From NCBI RefSeq assembly GCF_026241165.1, contig NZ_JAPFQN010000003.1:310001-374000 (forward strand): a DNA stretch of 64,000 nucleotides. Reading direction: 5' to 3'. Below are positions 52,995-61,162 of this stretch, in pieces. Below the pieces are notes generated by a model. It worked only from the letters and a program-made list of their open reading frames with translations. It made no database searches and was not told the DNA's origin. Made by a program: the position numbers and the translations under genes. This stretch comes from Mangrovivirga halotolerans. Lineage in GTDB: Bacteria > Bacteroidota > Bacteroidia > Cytophagales > Cyclobacteriaceae. Positions within the stretch are counted from its first letter, which is position 1; each line of letters starts with the position of its first letter.

Positions 52995-53789
52995 TTATTT
53001 TCCAAGTTTAAGTATCCTTACAGCACCTTGAATAACGAGTATAAAGACAATTGAACCAATAATCAGATCCGGAATACCTGAGTTTAACCAATTAACGAGC
53101 AATCCCGCCGCAATCACTCCAAGGTTGATAATCACGTCGTTTGAAGTGAAGATCATACTGGCTTTCATATGAGCTTCTTCTTTACTTTTTGACTTTTGCA
53201 GAAGGTAAAGGCATATTCCGTTAGCAATCAGTGCCAGTATGGAAACAATGATCATGGTTGAAAAATCCGGTAGTTTTTCTGCTCCGAAGAACCTTCGCAA
53301 AACCTCTGCAAAACCAAGTAACGCCAGGGTGATCTGAAAATACCCAGCTAGTTTGGCTATTTTTTTCTTTCTGGCCAGGGTTCCTCCAACAGCAAAAAGG
53401 CTGATTCCATATACAAAAGAGTCAGCCAGCATATCAAGACTATCAGCCAAAAGTCCCATTGACTTTGAGATCAGACCGGTAGTCATTTCAATAATGAAAA
53501 ATGAAAAATTGATTCCCAAAACCGACCAAAGAAGCTTTTTTTGATTTGATTCTTCCACAATTTCATCGGAAGAGGCTTCTTCTGTGCGGATCTTTTTACT
53601 GCCTAGACCTAAGCCAGTTAGTGATTTCTCCACGGCATTAATAGCTCCATTATGAAAAACAGTTAATTTCCTGTTTGGAATATCAAAGTCTAATGACTCA
53701 ATTTCAGGAAAGCCATCAAGGTTCATCCGAATCAGGTTTTCTTCGGAAGGACAGTCCATTTTTGAAATTTTAAAAATTGTTTTCTCCAT
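52995..53789 (-). CDS. CDF-type cation transporter with an N-terminal HMA-like domain
   Basis: A protein of 264 aa. Residues 1-65 form a ferredoxin-like heavy-metal-associated domain in which the usual CxxC is reduced to MDCPSEE with one Cys (Cys13). Residues 84-262 form six hydrophobic helices of the cation diffusion facilitator fold. The helix-2 metal pair appears as Asp119-x-x-x-Asp123, and helix 5 has Asp218 but lacks the usual partner His. It probably exports or sequesters a soft or transition metal. Third gene of the DUF2703 - SigZ operon; 33 nt after SigZ. Confidence 0.78.
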   Translation of the reverse strand: MEKTIFKISKMDCPSEENLIRMNLDGFPEIESLDFDIPNRKLTVFHNGAINAVEKSLTGLGLGSKKIRTEEASSDEIVEESNQKKLLWSVLGINFSFFIIEMTTGLISKSMGLLADSLDMLADSFVYGISLFAVGGTLARKKKIAKLAGYFQITLALLGFAEVLRRFFGAEKLPDFSTMIIVSILALIANGICLYLLQKSKSKEEAHMKASMIFTSNDVIINLGVIAAGLLVNWLNSGIPDLIIGSIVFILVIQGAVRILKLGK

Positions 53790-53822
53790 GCATGGTGAAT
53801 AATGGTTATTCGCAATTTATAA

Positions 53823-54377
53823 TTATTCACATTGTTGGCAATGTTGATGGAGCGGGTTTTCTGAGGTATTGTTCTTACAATTTAAGTTGCTGTCACAACA
53901 GTCTAAAAACATTTTTTTCAATTTCTTACGTGCCCGCTGTATTTTTGATTTGACAGTTGAATAGGGCAGGTTCAATTTTAAAGCCAACTCTTTTTGTTTA
54001 ATCCCCTCTAAATCTGTTGAGCGGATTAATTCTTTTTCATTTTCATCAAGTCTGTTTAAAAATGGACTGATGCAACCGATCAGTTCAGTAAACTGAATAT
54101 CCTCATCTGCCTCAATTTCAATCATATTAACTGGTATTTTCTTAGAATTGCGGTAATAGTCGATTATTGCATTACGGGTAAGCTGATACAGCCAACTGGA
54201 TAGCTTAGCATTATCTTTAAGTGAAGATTTTTTTGAATGAACCCTTAAAAAGATATCCTGCAGGATATCTCTCGCATCTTCATGGTTGTTCACCCGTCGG
54301 ATAACGAAACCATAAAGCTGGTCTGAGAATTCCTGCCAGATATCTTCGGTATTTAGTTTATGAGCAGCAGCTTGCAT
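53823..54377 (-). CDS. sigZ: SigZ-type ECF sigma factor
   Basis: I use the ATG at 54377, which gives a family-like start (KLNTEDIWQEFSDQLYGFVIRRV) of 184 aa; the longest frame overlaps 98 nt of the upstream gene. Region 2 is seen in NHEDARDILQDIFLRVH and SWLYQLTRNAIIDYYR, region 4 in ELALKLNLPYSTVKSKIQRARKKLKK. The C-terminal Cys-rich tail (CCDSNLNCKNN and HCQQC) is the mark of SigZ and may bind a metal. No anti-sigma gene is linked. It overlaps the DUF2703 gene by 20 nt. Confidence 0.86.
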   Translation of the reverse strand: MQAAAHKLNTEDIWQEFSDQLYGFVIRRVNNHEDARDILQDIFLRVHSKKSSLKDNAKLSSWLYQLTRNAIIDYYRNSKKIPVNMIEIEADEDIQFTELIGCISPFLNRLDENEKELIRSTDLEGIKQKELALKLNLPYSTVKSKIQRARKKLKKMFLDCCDSNLNCKNNTSENPLHQHCQQCE

Positions 54378-54855
54378 TACAACATTCTTTGTTTTGGGTT
54401 TCCAATCCTGTATAGAATTGTTCAAGATTTTCGGGCAGTGAATAAGCCTCTCCAACAGGTTTTATTTCACCGAAAATAACTTTTAAAATCCGCTCAGTAA
54501 TCAATTCTACCGGGGGAATTTCGTATTCCTCGCCATTAATAATCCACGTTCTGCAAGTGGTACCCTCATCACAGGCACACATTTCGGTACAGTCAGTACA
54601 TTCATTTTCTTTTTGTTCAAATCCGATATCCACACCATTAACACGTATAGTTGGAGATTTGCTGAATTTGAACTCAATTGCCTTTTCCCGGGTGTCCATT
54701 TGCTGTTTGTTTAATTTAATGTCAAACCCTGCTGATTGCAACAGTTTGCCAATATTATCAACGGTTGTTTCCAGGTTTTTCTGAGTCTCTCTGCATCGTG
54801 TACACGTTGTGTTGTCCAGGTAGAGGTAGTCGATCGTTATTGTTTTTACGTCCAT
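54358..54855 (-). CDS. DUF2703-family thioredoxin-like protein
   Basis: A protein of 165 aa. It starts with a strand and then TTCTRCRETQKNL, a CxxC of the thioredoxin fold (Cys18 and Cys21), followed by SPTIRVNGVDIGF. A Cys-rich stretch CTDCTEMCACDEGTTC and an end ECCNASCCS add nine or more Cys residues. DUF2703 proteins are often near arsenic, mercury or copper genes. First gene of the operon that continues with SigZ and the CDF transporter; the SigZ start is inside its last codons. Confidence 0.85.
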   Translation of the reverse strand: MDVKTITIDYLYLDNTTCTRCRETQKNLETTVDNIGKLLQSAGFDIKLNKQQMDTREKAIEFKFSKSPTIRVNGVDIGFEQKENECTDCTEMCACDEGTTCRTWIINGEEYEIPPVELITERILKVIFGEIKPVGEAYSLPENLEQFYTGLETQNKECCNASCCS

Positions 54856-54940
54856 AAGTGAAAGTTTGATTAATTAATAAATGGTTTTCACCCTTGTAGA
54901 CGGAGAAGTTTAAAAAAGACGCAGTGAATGAGGATTTAAT

Positions 54941-54982
54941 TTTTGAATTGTGGCATTACCACATGAATGCTCTAATTCAAAA
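54941..54982. promoter_or_regulatory. nested inverted repeats upstream of the DUF2703 operon
   Basis: TTTTGAATT (54941-54949) pairs with AATTCAAAA (54974-54982), and inside TGTGG pairs with CCACA (54949-54953 with 54959-54963). It lies 86 nt upstream of the DUF2703 start and just after the stop of the DUF1624 gene, so it can be an operator, a terminator or both. No T run follows. Confidence 0.4.
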
Positions 54983-55008
54983 TTTCGAATACTATTAATT
55001 TATTCATC

Positions 55009-56181
55009 TTAAAAATAACTTAGCCACCATTTTTCTTTGTGTGCCAATTTGTACTCACTGAACCTTTTACATAGCGGATATAACATCAATATGATACTGA
55101 TCCAAACCAGGTACACTCCCCATAAATTAATACCAAATCCTACTAATTGTGATTGAGTAGAAACGAAATCATCAAGTATCATCGATTTCCATCCGAAGCC
55201 AGTGATTTCAGCCAGGATCATGGCAAAAAAATGGATGACATAAATGTGGATTATATAAATAAAGAAAGGAACCTTCCCAAAAACACTGATAAAACCTACC
55301 AGCCGGCCTTTTACGTTTTCAGCCAGTCCCAAAAATATAATTGTTGGTCCTAAAGTCATCAGTAAATACGTTACTGATGGCGGATATTTTAATGGATCCA
55401 TAAATGAAAACATGGTTTGCTGAAATTGATCGTAGGAATGCCAGCTTTTTGGATTTCCATATTCATTGATTAACCTGATGATTATGAATAGAAGGATAGC
55501 AATTGAACCAATGATAATAAAAGATTTTTGTCTCTTTTTTGCTTCAATAGTTTTGTCATAATACGTTCCCAGGTAATAGCCAAAAGACATGACACCGATC
55601 CATGGAATTATCGGGTATACTACTCTGATTTTGATTGTGTCAAATAAAACATAACGACCTCTTTCATGAATGATAGACCATAGCATGTTGTCTTCAATTG
55701 AAATGTAGTCTAATATGTTATGACCAAAGATCATTAATAAACTAAAAGCCAGGATATACTTTTTAGGCAGGTAAATAATAGCAGCCAGAAAGATCATACT
55801 AATACCTAATGACCAGATCACCAGCAAACCAATAGAATTGAAATAGATATTGAAGCTCCATCCAAATATCACTACAGTAAATTCAATAATAATTAGCCAG
55901 AGACCTCTTTTAAGTAAAAACAGGCAAAGTTCATTTTTAGATTTCCTTCTACCTACCAAATAAGCCGATGTTCCTGCCAGTAAACTGAATGCAGGGGCAC
56001 AAAAATGTGTAATCCACCGGGTGAAAAACAATGCAAGATTAGTTTTTTCCGGGTCTGTTGGATCAAAGTAGAATGCCTCATAATGAAAGTAATCCCTCGT
56101 ATGGTCTAATGCCATAATGATAATTACCAATCCTTTAAGCAGGTCGAGAGATTCTATTCTCTTCGATGATAGTTGGTTCAT
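55009..56181 (-). CDS. DUF1624-family (heparan-acetyltransferase-like) membrane protein
   Basis: A protein of 390 aa with about ten membrane helices. It opens RIESLDLLKGLVIIIMALDHTRDYFHYEAF, the acyltransferase-like signature with the DHxRDYF motif, followed by FFTRWITHFCAPAFSLLAGTSAYL, the DUF1624 core. The family includes eukaryotic heparan-alpha-glucosaminide N-acetyltransferase. The bacterial substrate is unknown; it may acetylate a surface or cell-wall sugar. Monocistronic on the minus strand. Confidence 0.88.
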   Translation of the reverse strand: MNQLSSKRIESLDLLKGLVIIIMALDHTRDYFHYEAFYFDPTDPEKTNLALFFTRWITHFCAPAFSLLAGTSAYLVGRRKSKNELCLFLLKRGLWLIIIEFTVVIFGWSFNIYFNSIGLLVIWSLGISMIFLAAIIYLPKKYILAFSLLMIFGHNILDYISIEDNMLWSIIHERGRYVLFDTIKIRVVYPIIPWIGVMSFGYYLGTYYDKTIEAKKRQKSFIIIGSIAILLFIIIRLINEYGNPKSWHSYDQFQQTMFSFMDPLKYPPSVTYLLMTLGPTIIFLGLAENVKGRLVGFISVFGKVPFFIYIIHIYVIHFFAMILAEITGFGWKSMILDDFVSTQSQLVGFGINLWGVYLVWISIILMLYPLCKRFSEYKLAHKEKWWLSYF

Positions 56182-56567
56182 TTATTATTCATTTTTATGT
56201 CATTTGATGCACTAAGAGACGCTTTTAAGTACCATGACATAAAAGAGAAGTGATAGTGTGCTTTATTATTATGGCTTTTTATGTATAACCGGGTAATAGA
56301 TTGTCCGTTTATATGGGATTCAGACAGTTTTTGAGATTGTGATACCTCAATAAGTTTTTAATTATCAGTTCTTTGTATCTGATTGTATTTTAATATAGTT
56401 ATTTGGATGTTAAAATCAATTTTTAATTGAATTAAAAAACATGTCATATGAAATGAGTTCTTTGAGCCATTATTAATAACTGCTCTTTTTGAAAGATTTT
56501 AGTGTTAAAAGGCGATGTAATTATTAGACTTATACCTACTCGTTGTAAATGAGAGTGATTTCGAATT
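56182..56567. other. intergenic region of 386 nt
   Basis: AT-rich. No open frame and no strong hairpin. It holds the promoter of the DUF1624 gene. Confidence 0.4.
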
Positions 56568-57296
56568 TTATCCTCCTGAAATTAAAACACCAAACAGGTT
56601 ATTTATCATATGAAAGAATAAAGCGTATAAAAACCCATATTTTACTCGTACAAATCCATATAAAAATCCGGCTATTAATTGAGAAAAAGTAAAAATTGGG
56701 GCTAATAAATAATATAGTGGAGGGATGTTGAAATTTACTATATGTAAAAGACCAAATAGAAGTATTGAAAAATAAAATATCCATCTGAAATTAACTTTCC
56801 AGAATGAGGATAATTGATTGTTGAATATTGTACCAAGTAGATAGATTATTCCTAATACTAAGCACGAAAGCCCAATCCTTAAAATAAACGTATCATTACT
56901 TACATCTAGGTAGCCAACAGAGAAAATATATGAACTACTTAAATAGTAAAAAAGAAAACCTCCTGATATAGCTAAATAAACAGGTTTGAAGATTAAATAT
57001 AATCGAAAGCCGAGTTCTTCAATTATAGGTAGAAGCATACCCATCAGTAATATCCTTTGCTGATAACTAAACGCACTTTTAAGAACAGCCGTTCGATACA
57101 GGTCTATATCAATAATGAATGATTTTATTAGTGAAATGATCGCTCCAAACAATAATATTTTTATTAAAAAAAGGTTTAGAATGCACTTTATTTTTGATTT
57201 TGCGATTAAGTCAGATTGGATTTTATGATCAGGATACATCAAAAAGTGAAATAATTCAACAAAATTATTTCTGCTCATCGTGATAAAACCTTTCAT
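56568..57296 (-). CDS. CPBP-family intramembrane metalloprotease
   Basis: A protein of 242 aa with about seven membrane helices. The catalytic motifs of CPBP (Abi, type II CAAX protease-like) are PIIEELGFRLYL (Glu93-Glu94-x-x-x-Arg98), LLHIVNFNIPP with a metal-binding His, and the late FFHMINNL (HxxxN). Bacterial members cut prenylated proteins or bacteriocin-related substrates; most substrates are unknown. No bacteriocin gene is seen nearby. Confidence 0.86.
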   Translation of the reverse strand: MKGFITMSRNNFVELFHFLMYPDHKIQSDLIAKSKIKCILNLFLIKILLFGAIISLIKSFIIDIDLYRTAVLKSAFSYQQRILLMGMLLPIIEELGFRLYLIFKPVYLAISGGFLFYYLSSSYIFSVGYLDVSNDTFILRIGLSCLVLGIIYLLGTIFNNQLSSFWKVNFRWIFYFSILLFGLLHIVNFNIPPLYYLLAPIFTFSQLIAGFLYGFVRVKYGFLYALFFHMINNLFGVLISGG

Positions 57297-57600
57297 AAAA
57301 ATGTTTGGTTAATACTATGTATGTAATTCAGCCAATTCAACTCCCTATTGTCCTATATAGAAATAAGGTGCTTTAAATAATTGATAAACCTATTTATTAG
57401 GATGCCCGAAAATAATGAAATTTAACTCAAAAAATACAATTAATTATTTATAAAGTTAAACAGGATAGTAGTGGGATTGAAAATAATTAGAAATTGGAGA
57501 GAGTCTTAAATTTAATCTAGTAATAGTACTTAAAGTGAGGAGGTTTCTCACTAAATCTTATACCTCCAGGCTACAAACGAGATTGATTGTCATGCATTGC
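57297..57600. other. intergenic region of 304 nt
   Basis: AT-rich gap between the CPBP protease gene and the 117-aa gene. It has no open frame that looks coding and no clear repeat. It holds the promoter of the CPBP gene. Confidence 0.4.
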
Positions 57601-57954
57601 TTATTTTCTATTAAAGAAATTGATTATTCTTTCAAAAAAAGTAGGCAAGGATTGTATTCTATAGGTCATGATTACTGATGGCTTTAAACTGGTTGGCTTT
57701 CCATACTCGAAGTTTAAATTGAATTCAGTTTCCAGGTATTCAAATAATTCATCATTACATTGAATTTCCCCTTCAAACCAGTTCGTCCATCCGAAAGTAA
57801 TTTTATTCGTCCCCTTTCTTAAGACTAAGTAATCATCATCAATTCCAGCATCGAATCCATTGTATTTGGCAATAACTTTCCATCCTCTGGTTTTAAGACC
57901 AGAAATTATATCATTCCAAATATCAGTTTTGATATTTATCGCGGTTCTTTTCAA
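57601..57954 (-). CDS. small cytoplasmic protein of unknown function
   Basis: A protein of 117 aa, soluble and with no signal peptide. WxxIISGLKTRGW, YNGFDAGIDDDYLVLRKGTNKITFGWTNWFEGEIQ and ELFEYLETEF give an alternating strand-helix pattern, as in small immunity-type or SMI1-like proteins, but I recognise no family. It begins one nt after the stop of the NTF2-like gene at 57956 and is the last gene of the five-gene operon. Confidence 0.62.
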   Translation of the reverse strand: MKRTAINIKTDIWNDIISGLKTRGWKVIAKYNGFDAGIDDDYLVLRKGTNKITFGWTNWFEGEIQCNDELFEYLETEFNLNFEYGKPTSLKPSVIMTYRIQSLPTFFERIINFFNRK

Positions 57955-57955
57955 A

Positions 57956-58327
57956 TCATAAGCTCTTTTTGGGATTCTCTAGCTTTCTATCTTCCCTTAT
58001 TTCACCAATGTGATAATAAGCAATAATTTTATCAATAAGATTACCTTTGAAGTAATACCATTCGCTTACATCCAGAGAAAATTCCTTTCCTTGCTTTGCA
58101 GTATAACGTGCACATGCTTTGTCCTTCTCTACAATGATATCATGGATGTCGAAAGTTTGTCCAAGAAATTTATCTTCATTTTCTTTTACCAGGGCCAGAT
58201 AATCTTTCTTTCCATCAATAGTTCCAATAGGACTAGTGTGCTTAAAATTTTCTGTAATTGGAAGATTAAGATAATCTCCTGTTTCCCATTTCTTAAACCA
58301 TTGCTTTACTAAATCCTTTAGTTTCAT
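57956..58327 (-). CDS. NTF2-like (SnoaL-type) protein
   Basis: A protein of 123 aa with the NTF2 cone fold: LVKQWFKKWETGDYLNLPITENFKHTSPIGTIDGKKDYLALV at the start, DIIVEKDKACARYTAKQ in the middle and SEWYYFKGNLIDKIIAYYHIGEI at the end. Many bacterial members are small-molecule isomerases or binding proteins. Its first 35 nt overlap the end of the DUF998 gene, which points to translational coupling. Confidence 0.83.
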   Translation of the reverse strand: MKLKDLVKQWFKKWETGDYLNLPITENFKHTSPIGTIDGKKDYLALVKENEDKFLGQTFDIHDIIVEKDKACARYTAKQGKEFSLDVSEWYYFKGNLIDKIIAYYHIGEIREDRKLENPKKSL

Positions 58328-58946
58328 ATTTCTGATTTTTTAATTGAATTGAACAGAACACAATCCAAAGAAGTATAGTTCCTTCTATTAATCGCTGCAG
58401 CAATCCGGCATAAATAGTTAATGGATTACCCAATAAAACAACGACCAACAAAATACAAATTAATCCCGCCCCAATTGTAATCTTCGAAAAGTTTGTCTTT
58501 TTATCATATTGCCCTAAGCCATAACCGATCAAAAGCAAACTAATCGGTACAAAAAGATAGGTAAATAATCCGGTAAGATTGTGTATTAATTGAGACAGAG
58601 AAGGATCGATCATTTCTTTATTACAACCCTGATCGCAAGGAAAAATACTCGTCATTATAGTTGCCAGGCCATAAAAAATACCCAAACCCCAAAAGCCAAT
58701 TTTAATCGAGTTTGATTTTGGGAAATAATTAGCTGCACCAAAAGCGAAAATAGTTAAAAATATGCCGCTGGGTATATATCCAAAATACCTTAAGAGCTTC
58801 CCATAAGGTGTGCCAATGGCATACGACTCACTAATGAATTGGGAAATATGGCTGTAATTGGGTAATTGAAAACCCCCTAATATTGCCGAGAACACAAATA
58901 ATGAGGCTCCCGCAATTCCTGTTGCTGAAACTAGTGTTTTATTCAT
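58293..58946 (-). CDS. DUF998-family membrane protein
   Basis: A protein of 217 aa with about six membrane helices. The DUF998 marks are the N-terminal helix GIAGASLFVFSAILGGFQLPNYSHISQFISESYAIGTPYG and the conserved FPCDQGC between helices 3 and 4, with SLSQLIHNLTGLFTYL. Function unknown. It overlaps the NTF2-like gene by 35 nt and follows the methyltransferase gene by 45 nt. All five are likely one transcript. Confidence 0.87.
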   Translation of the reverse strand: MNKTLVSATGIAGASLFVFSAILGGFQLPNYSHISQFISESYAIGTPYGKLLRYFGYIPSGIFLTIFAFGAANYFPKSNSIKIGFWGLGIFYGLATIMTSIFPCDQGCNKEMIDPSLSQLIHNLTGLFTYLFVPISLLLIGYGLGQYDKKTNFSKITIGAGLICILLVVVLLGNPLTIYAGLLQRLIEGTILLWIVFCSIQLKNQKYETKGFSKAMV

Positions 58947-58991
58947 AGGTGGTGATTGATGCTCGAATTCATAAATAATTATTGATGAGAT

Positions 58992-59636
58992 CTATTGATA
59001 GATTTTTTTTGATACCAGGAAGTATTGGTTAGCAGCACTGGTTAAAGATTCATTATTTAATAATTGCAAATTATTTCCGGAGTGCAATTTAATAAGGTTT
59101 TGTCGCCTTAGTAATTTGATTTTCGGCACAAGTCCTGTAAGACTTAACAATGATAATCCCCAGCCTTTAATGATTGCTTCACCCATACATGGTGTTACTG
59201 AAATTAGTAATCCATTTGGTTTCAGCAAAGATTTAATTCTATTTATAACTTCCGTATGATCATCTAGTAAATGGAACAAATAAAAGCATAAGATTGCGTC
59301 ATAAGATTCCGGTCTTAGGTGCTGATCAAATATTGTTGATTGAAAGAAGTTGACTTTATGAATGTTTTTGACTTCATTTTTCTTATTAGCGATTTCAATC
59401 ATTTTTGAAGAGAAATCAATTCCATCAATATGGCTGACATAATCAGCAAGAGCTATGGAGAAGGTTCCTGTGCCGCATCCAAGGTCAAGAATAACCTGAT
59501 CTGGATTTAATAATGTTCTAGTCTTTTCAATGATTAATTGATTGACATTATTATCCCGTTCTTCTTCTCTGTCATAACTATTTGCTATCCTGTCCCAGAA
59601 TTTTATTTTTTTCTTTTCTCCGGAGATGTTAATCAT
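58992..59636 (-). CDS. class I SAM-dependent methyltransferase
   Basis: A protein of 214 aa with motif I VILDLGCGTGTFSIALA, the acidic residue of motif II in HIDGIDFSSKMIEIA, and the later ILCFYLFHLLDDHTEVI. This is the Methyltransf_11/25-type fold, with substrates ranging from small acids to lipids and proteins. It is first in the operon with DUF998, NTF2-like and the 117-aa gene, and 219 nt from the divergent OmpA gene. Confidence 0.88.
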   Translation of the reverse strand: MINISGEKKKIKFWDRIANSYDREEERDNNVNQLIIEKTRTLLNPDQVILDLGCGTGTFSIALADYVSHIDGIDFSSKMIEIANKKNEVKNIHKVNFFQSTIFDQHLRPESYDAILCFYLFHLLDDHTEVINRIKSLLKPNGLLISVTPCMGEAIIKGWGLSLLSLTGLVPKIKLLRRQNLIKLHSGNNLQLLNNESLTSAANQYFLVSKKIYQ

Positions 59637-59854
59637 TTCGCTTCATTTGAAATAATATAAATATAGATAATATGTATAAAGTAAAGGAGGTGATTTGTGT
59701 GAGTGGTTAAAAGAATAGTTTTGATGGTTGATTTTATTAGGCTTATATATCATAATAAAGAAAATCTGCAGTATTTATCGTCTTTAATTTTGAATTCTAA
59801 AACAATATTTTAATTTTTTTGTACACCGAAAATAAAATCTATTAACCATACATT

Positions 59855-61072
59855 ATGAAACCATTTTTAATAATAATTCAACTATTTGTTTTATCATTTG
59901 CTTTATCAGCCCAGATAGGACGAACTTATCCTGATGGCCATGGAGGTCGGGTGTTTTTCCCTTTTGGAGATATCTCATTCGCTGATGAAGTGGTTGATTT
60001 CCAGGTAGGTGATCCAGGACCAATCGAAGGTTATGGAGTGCCTGAACCAATCCTTGGTATACCTGATTATACTGGTGATTATGAGAAAAAATATGTCACC
60101 CTGGGATATGGTGGTTCTCTGACTGTAAAATTTACTGACAATATTCTTTATGATATACCGGGGCCTGATTTGTATATCTTCGAGATCGGCCCGGATGTGG
60201 AACCTGTAAAAGTTTACATCTCTAAAAATGGAGATGACTGGATCTTTGTTGGTGAAACAGGAGGAGGACTTTCTGAAGTGGATATAACAGACCATGTTAG
60301 CCCGACAGATATATTCAGGTATGTAAAGATCATAGATGTTAAAGATGGTAAAAGTGGTCGCTGGCCTGGTGCGGATGTTGATGCAATTGGTGCAATCGGA
60401 TCAAGCATTAATTTTCAATTAAGTAGTGCGGTGTTGTTTGATTTTGGTGAGTCTACACTTGGTGAAGACAAAGATGAGTTAAAGTCTATTGGTGAAAAGG
60501 TAGCTGAAATAAACGGACTGACAATCATTGAAGGATATACTGATAATGTTGGGAGCCAGGAAAGTAATCTTAAGCTCTCTCAAGAGCGTGCCGAAGCGAT
60601 TAAAAATTACCTGATTAATAACCACGATATTGATGAAGGGAAAGTAAAAGTTTATTCTTTTGGTGAGAAAAACCCAGTAGCTGATAATTCTACTGAAGAA
60701 GGGCGAAGTAAAAACAGGCGAGTAGAAGTAATAGTTTTTCCTAATGAAAATGAAGATTCGAAAGGTGTGGTTGGTACCTGGGATGCCAGTAAATGGGGTG
60801 ATTTACATATTTATCGGTACGGTAATAAAATTGCTGGCTGGTATGAGAGCGATGGAGGAGAAATTGTCGGGGAAATGACCGATCCGTATACCTTCGAAGG
60901 TAAATGGGTGGAAAATGATTCCGGAAAAACTTGTGATTCGTATGTCTATGATCGAAACCACTGGGGGAGCCTGAAGCTTAAATTTAGTAAAGACTATTCA
61001 ACCTTTACTATGTACTGGGGATATTGTGATAGTCCTGCAGATGAAAAGGGGCTTGAAGGAGTTAAAAAGTAG
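59855..61072 (+). CDS. OmpA-family protein with an N-terminal surface domain
   Basis: A protein of 405 aa with a Sec signal peptide (to about residue 19, ALSAQ). Residues 25-185 are a beta-sandwich domain with LYIFEIGPDVEPVKVYISKNGDDW and PGADVDAIGAIGS, similar to domains of discoidin-like surface proteins. Residues 190-295 form an OmpA-type peptidoglycan-binding domain (LFDFGESTLGEDKDELKSIGE, GYTDNVGSQESNLKLSQERAEAI, SKNRRVEVIV). The last 100 residues are a further domain with GTWDASKWGDLHI. It anchors a surface module to the wall. Terminator follows. Confidence 0.88.
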   Translation: MKPFLIIIQLFVLSFALSAQIGRTYPDGHGGRVFFPFGDISFADEVVDFQVGDPGPIEGYGVPEPILGIPDYTGDYEKKYVTLGYGGSLTVKFTDNILYDIPGPDLYIFEIGPDVEPVKVYISKNGDDWIFVGETGGGLSEVDITDHVSPTDIFRYVKIIDVKDGKSGRWPGADVDAIGAIGSSINFQLSSAVLFDFGESTLGEDKDELKSIGEKVAEINGLTIIEGYTDNVGSQESNLKLSQERAEAIKNYLINNHDIDEGKVKVYSFGEKNPVADNSTEEGRSKNRRVEVIVFPNENEDSKGVVGTWDASKWGDLHIYRYGNKIAGWYESDGGEIVGEMTDPYTFEGKWVENDSGKTCDSYVYDRNHWGSLKLKFSKDYSTFTMYWGYCDSPADEKGLEGVKK

Positions 61073-61095
61073 TAATCATCTATTCAAAATAAAAT

Positions 61096-61141
61096 AAAGG
61101 TTACTTACCTGTTATATTTGAATAGGTAAGTAACCTTTTTA
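61096..61141 (+). terminator. intrinsic terminator, 15-bp stem
   Basis: AAAGGTTACTTACCT / AGGTAAGTAACCTTT (61096-61110 with 61124-61138) is a 15-bp perfect stem, followed by T residues on the plus strand. It ends the OmpA-family gene. The minus-strand gene ending at 61163 meets it too, so it may work in both directions. Confidence 0.85.
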
Positions 61142-61162
61142 TTTATTAGAATTAATTTCAGT

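Noticed and set aside
52000-56600. A mobile element or integrated plasmid around the metal operon
   Set aside because: No transposase, integrase, terminal repeat, tRNA or change in base composition is visible.
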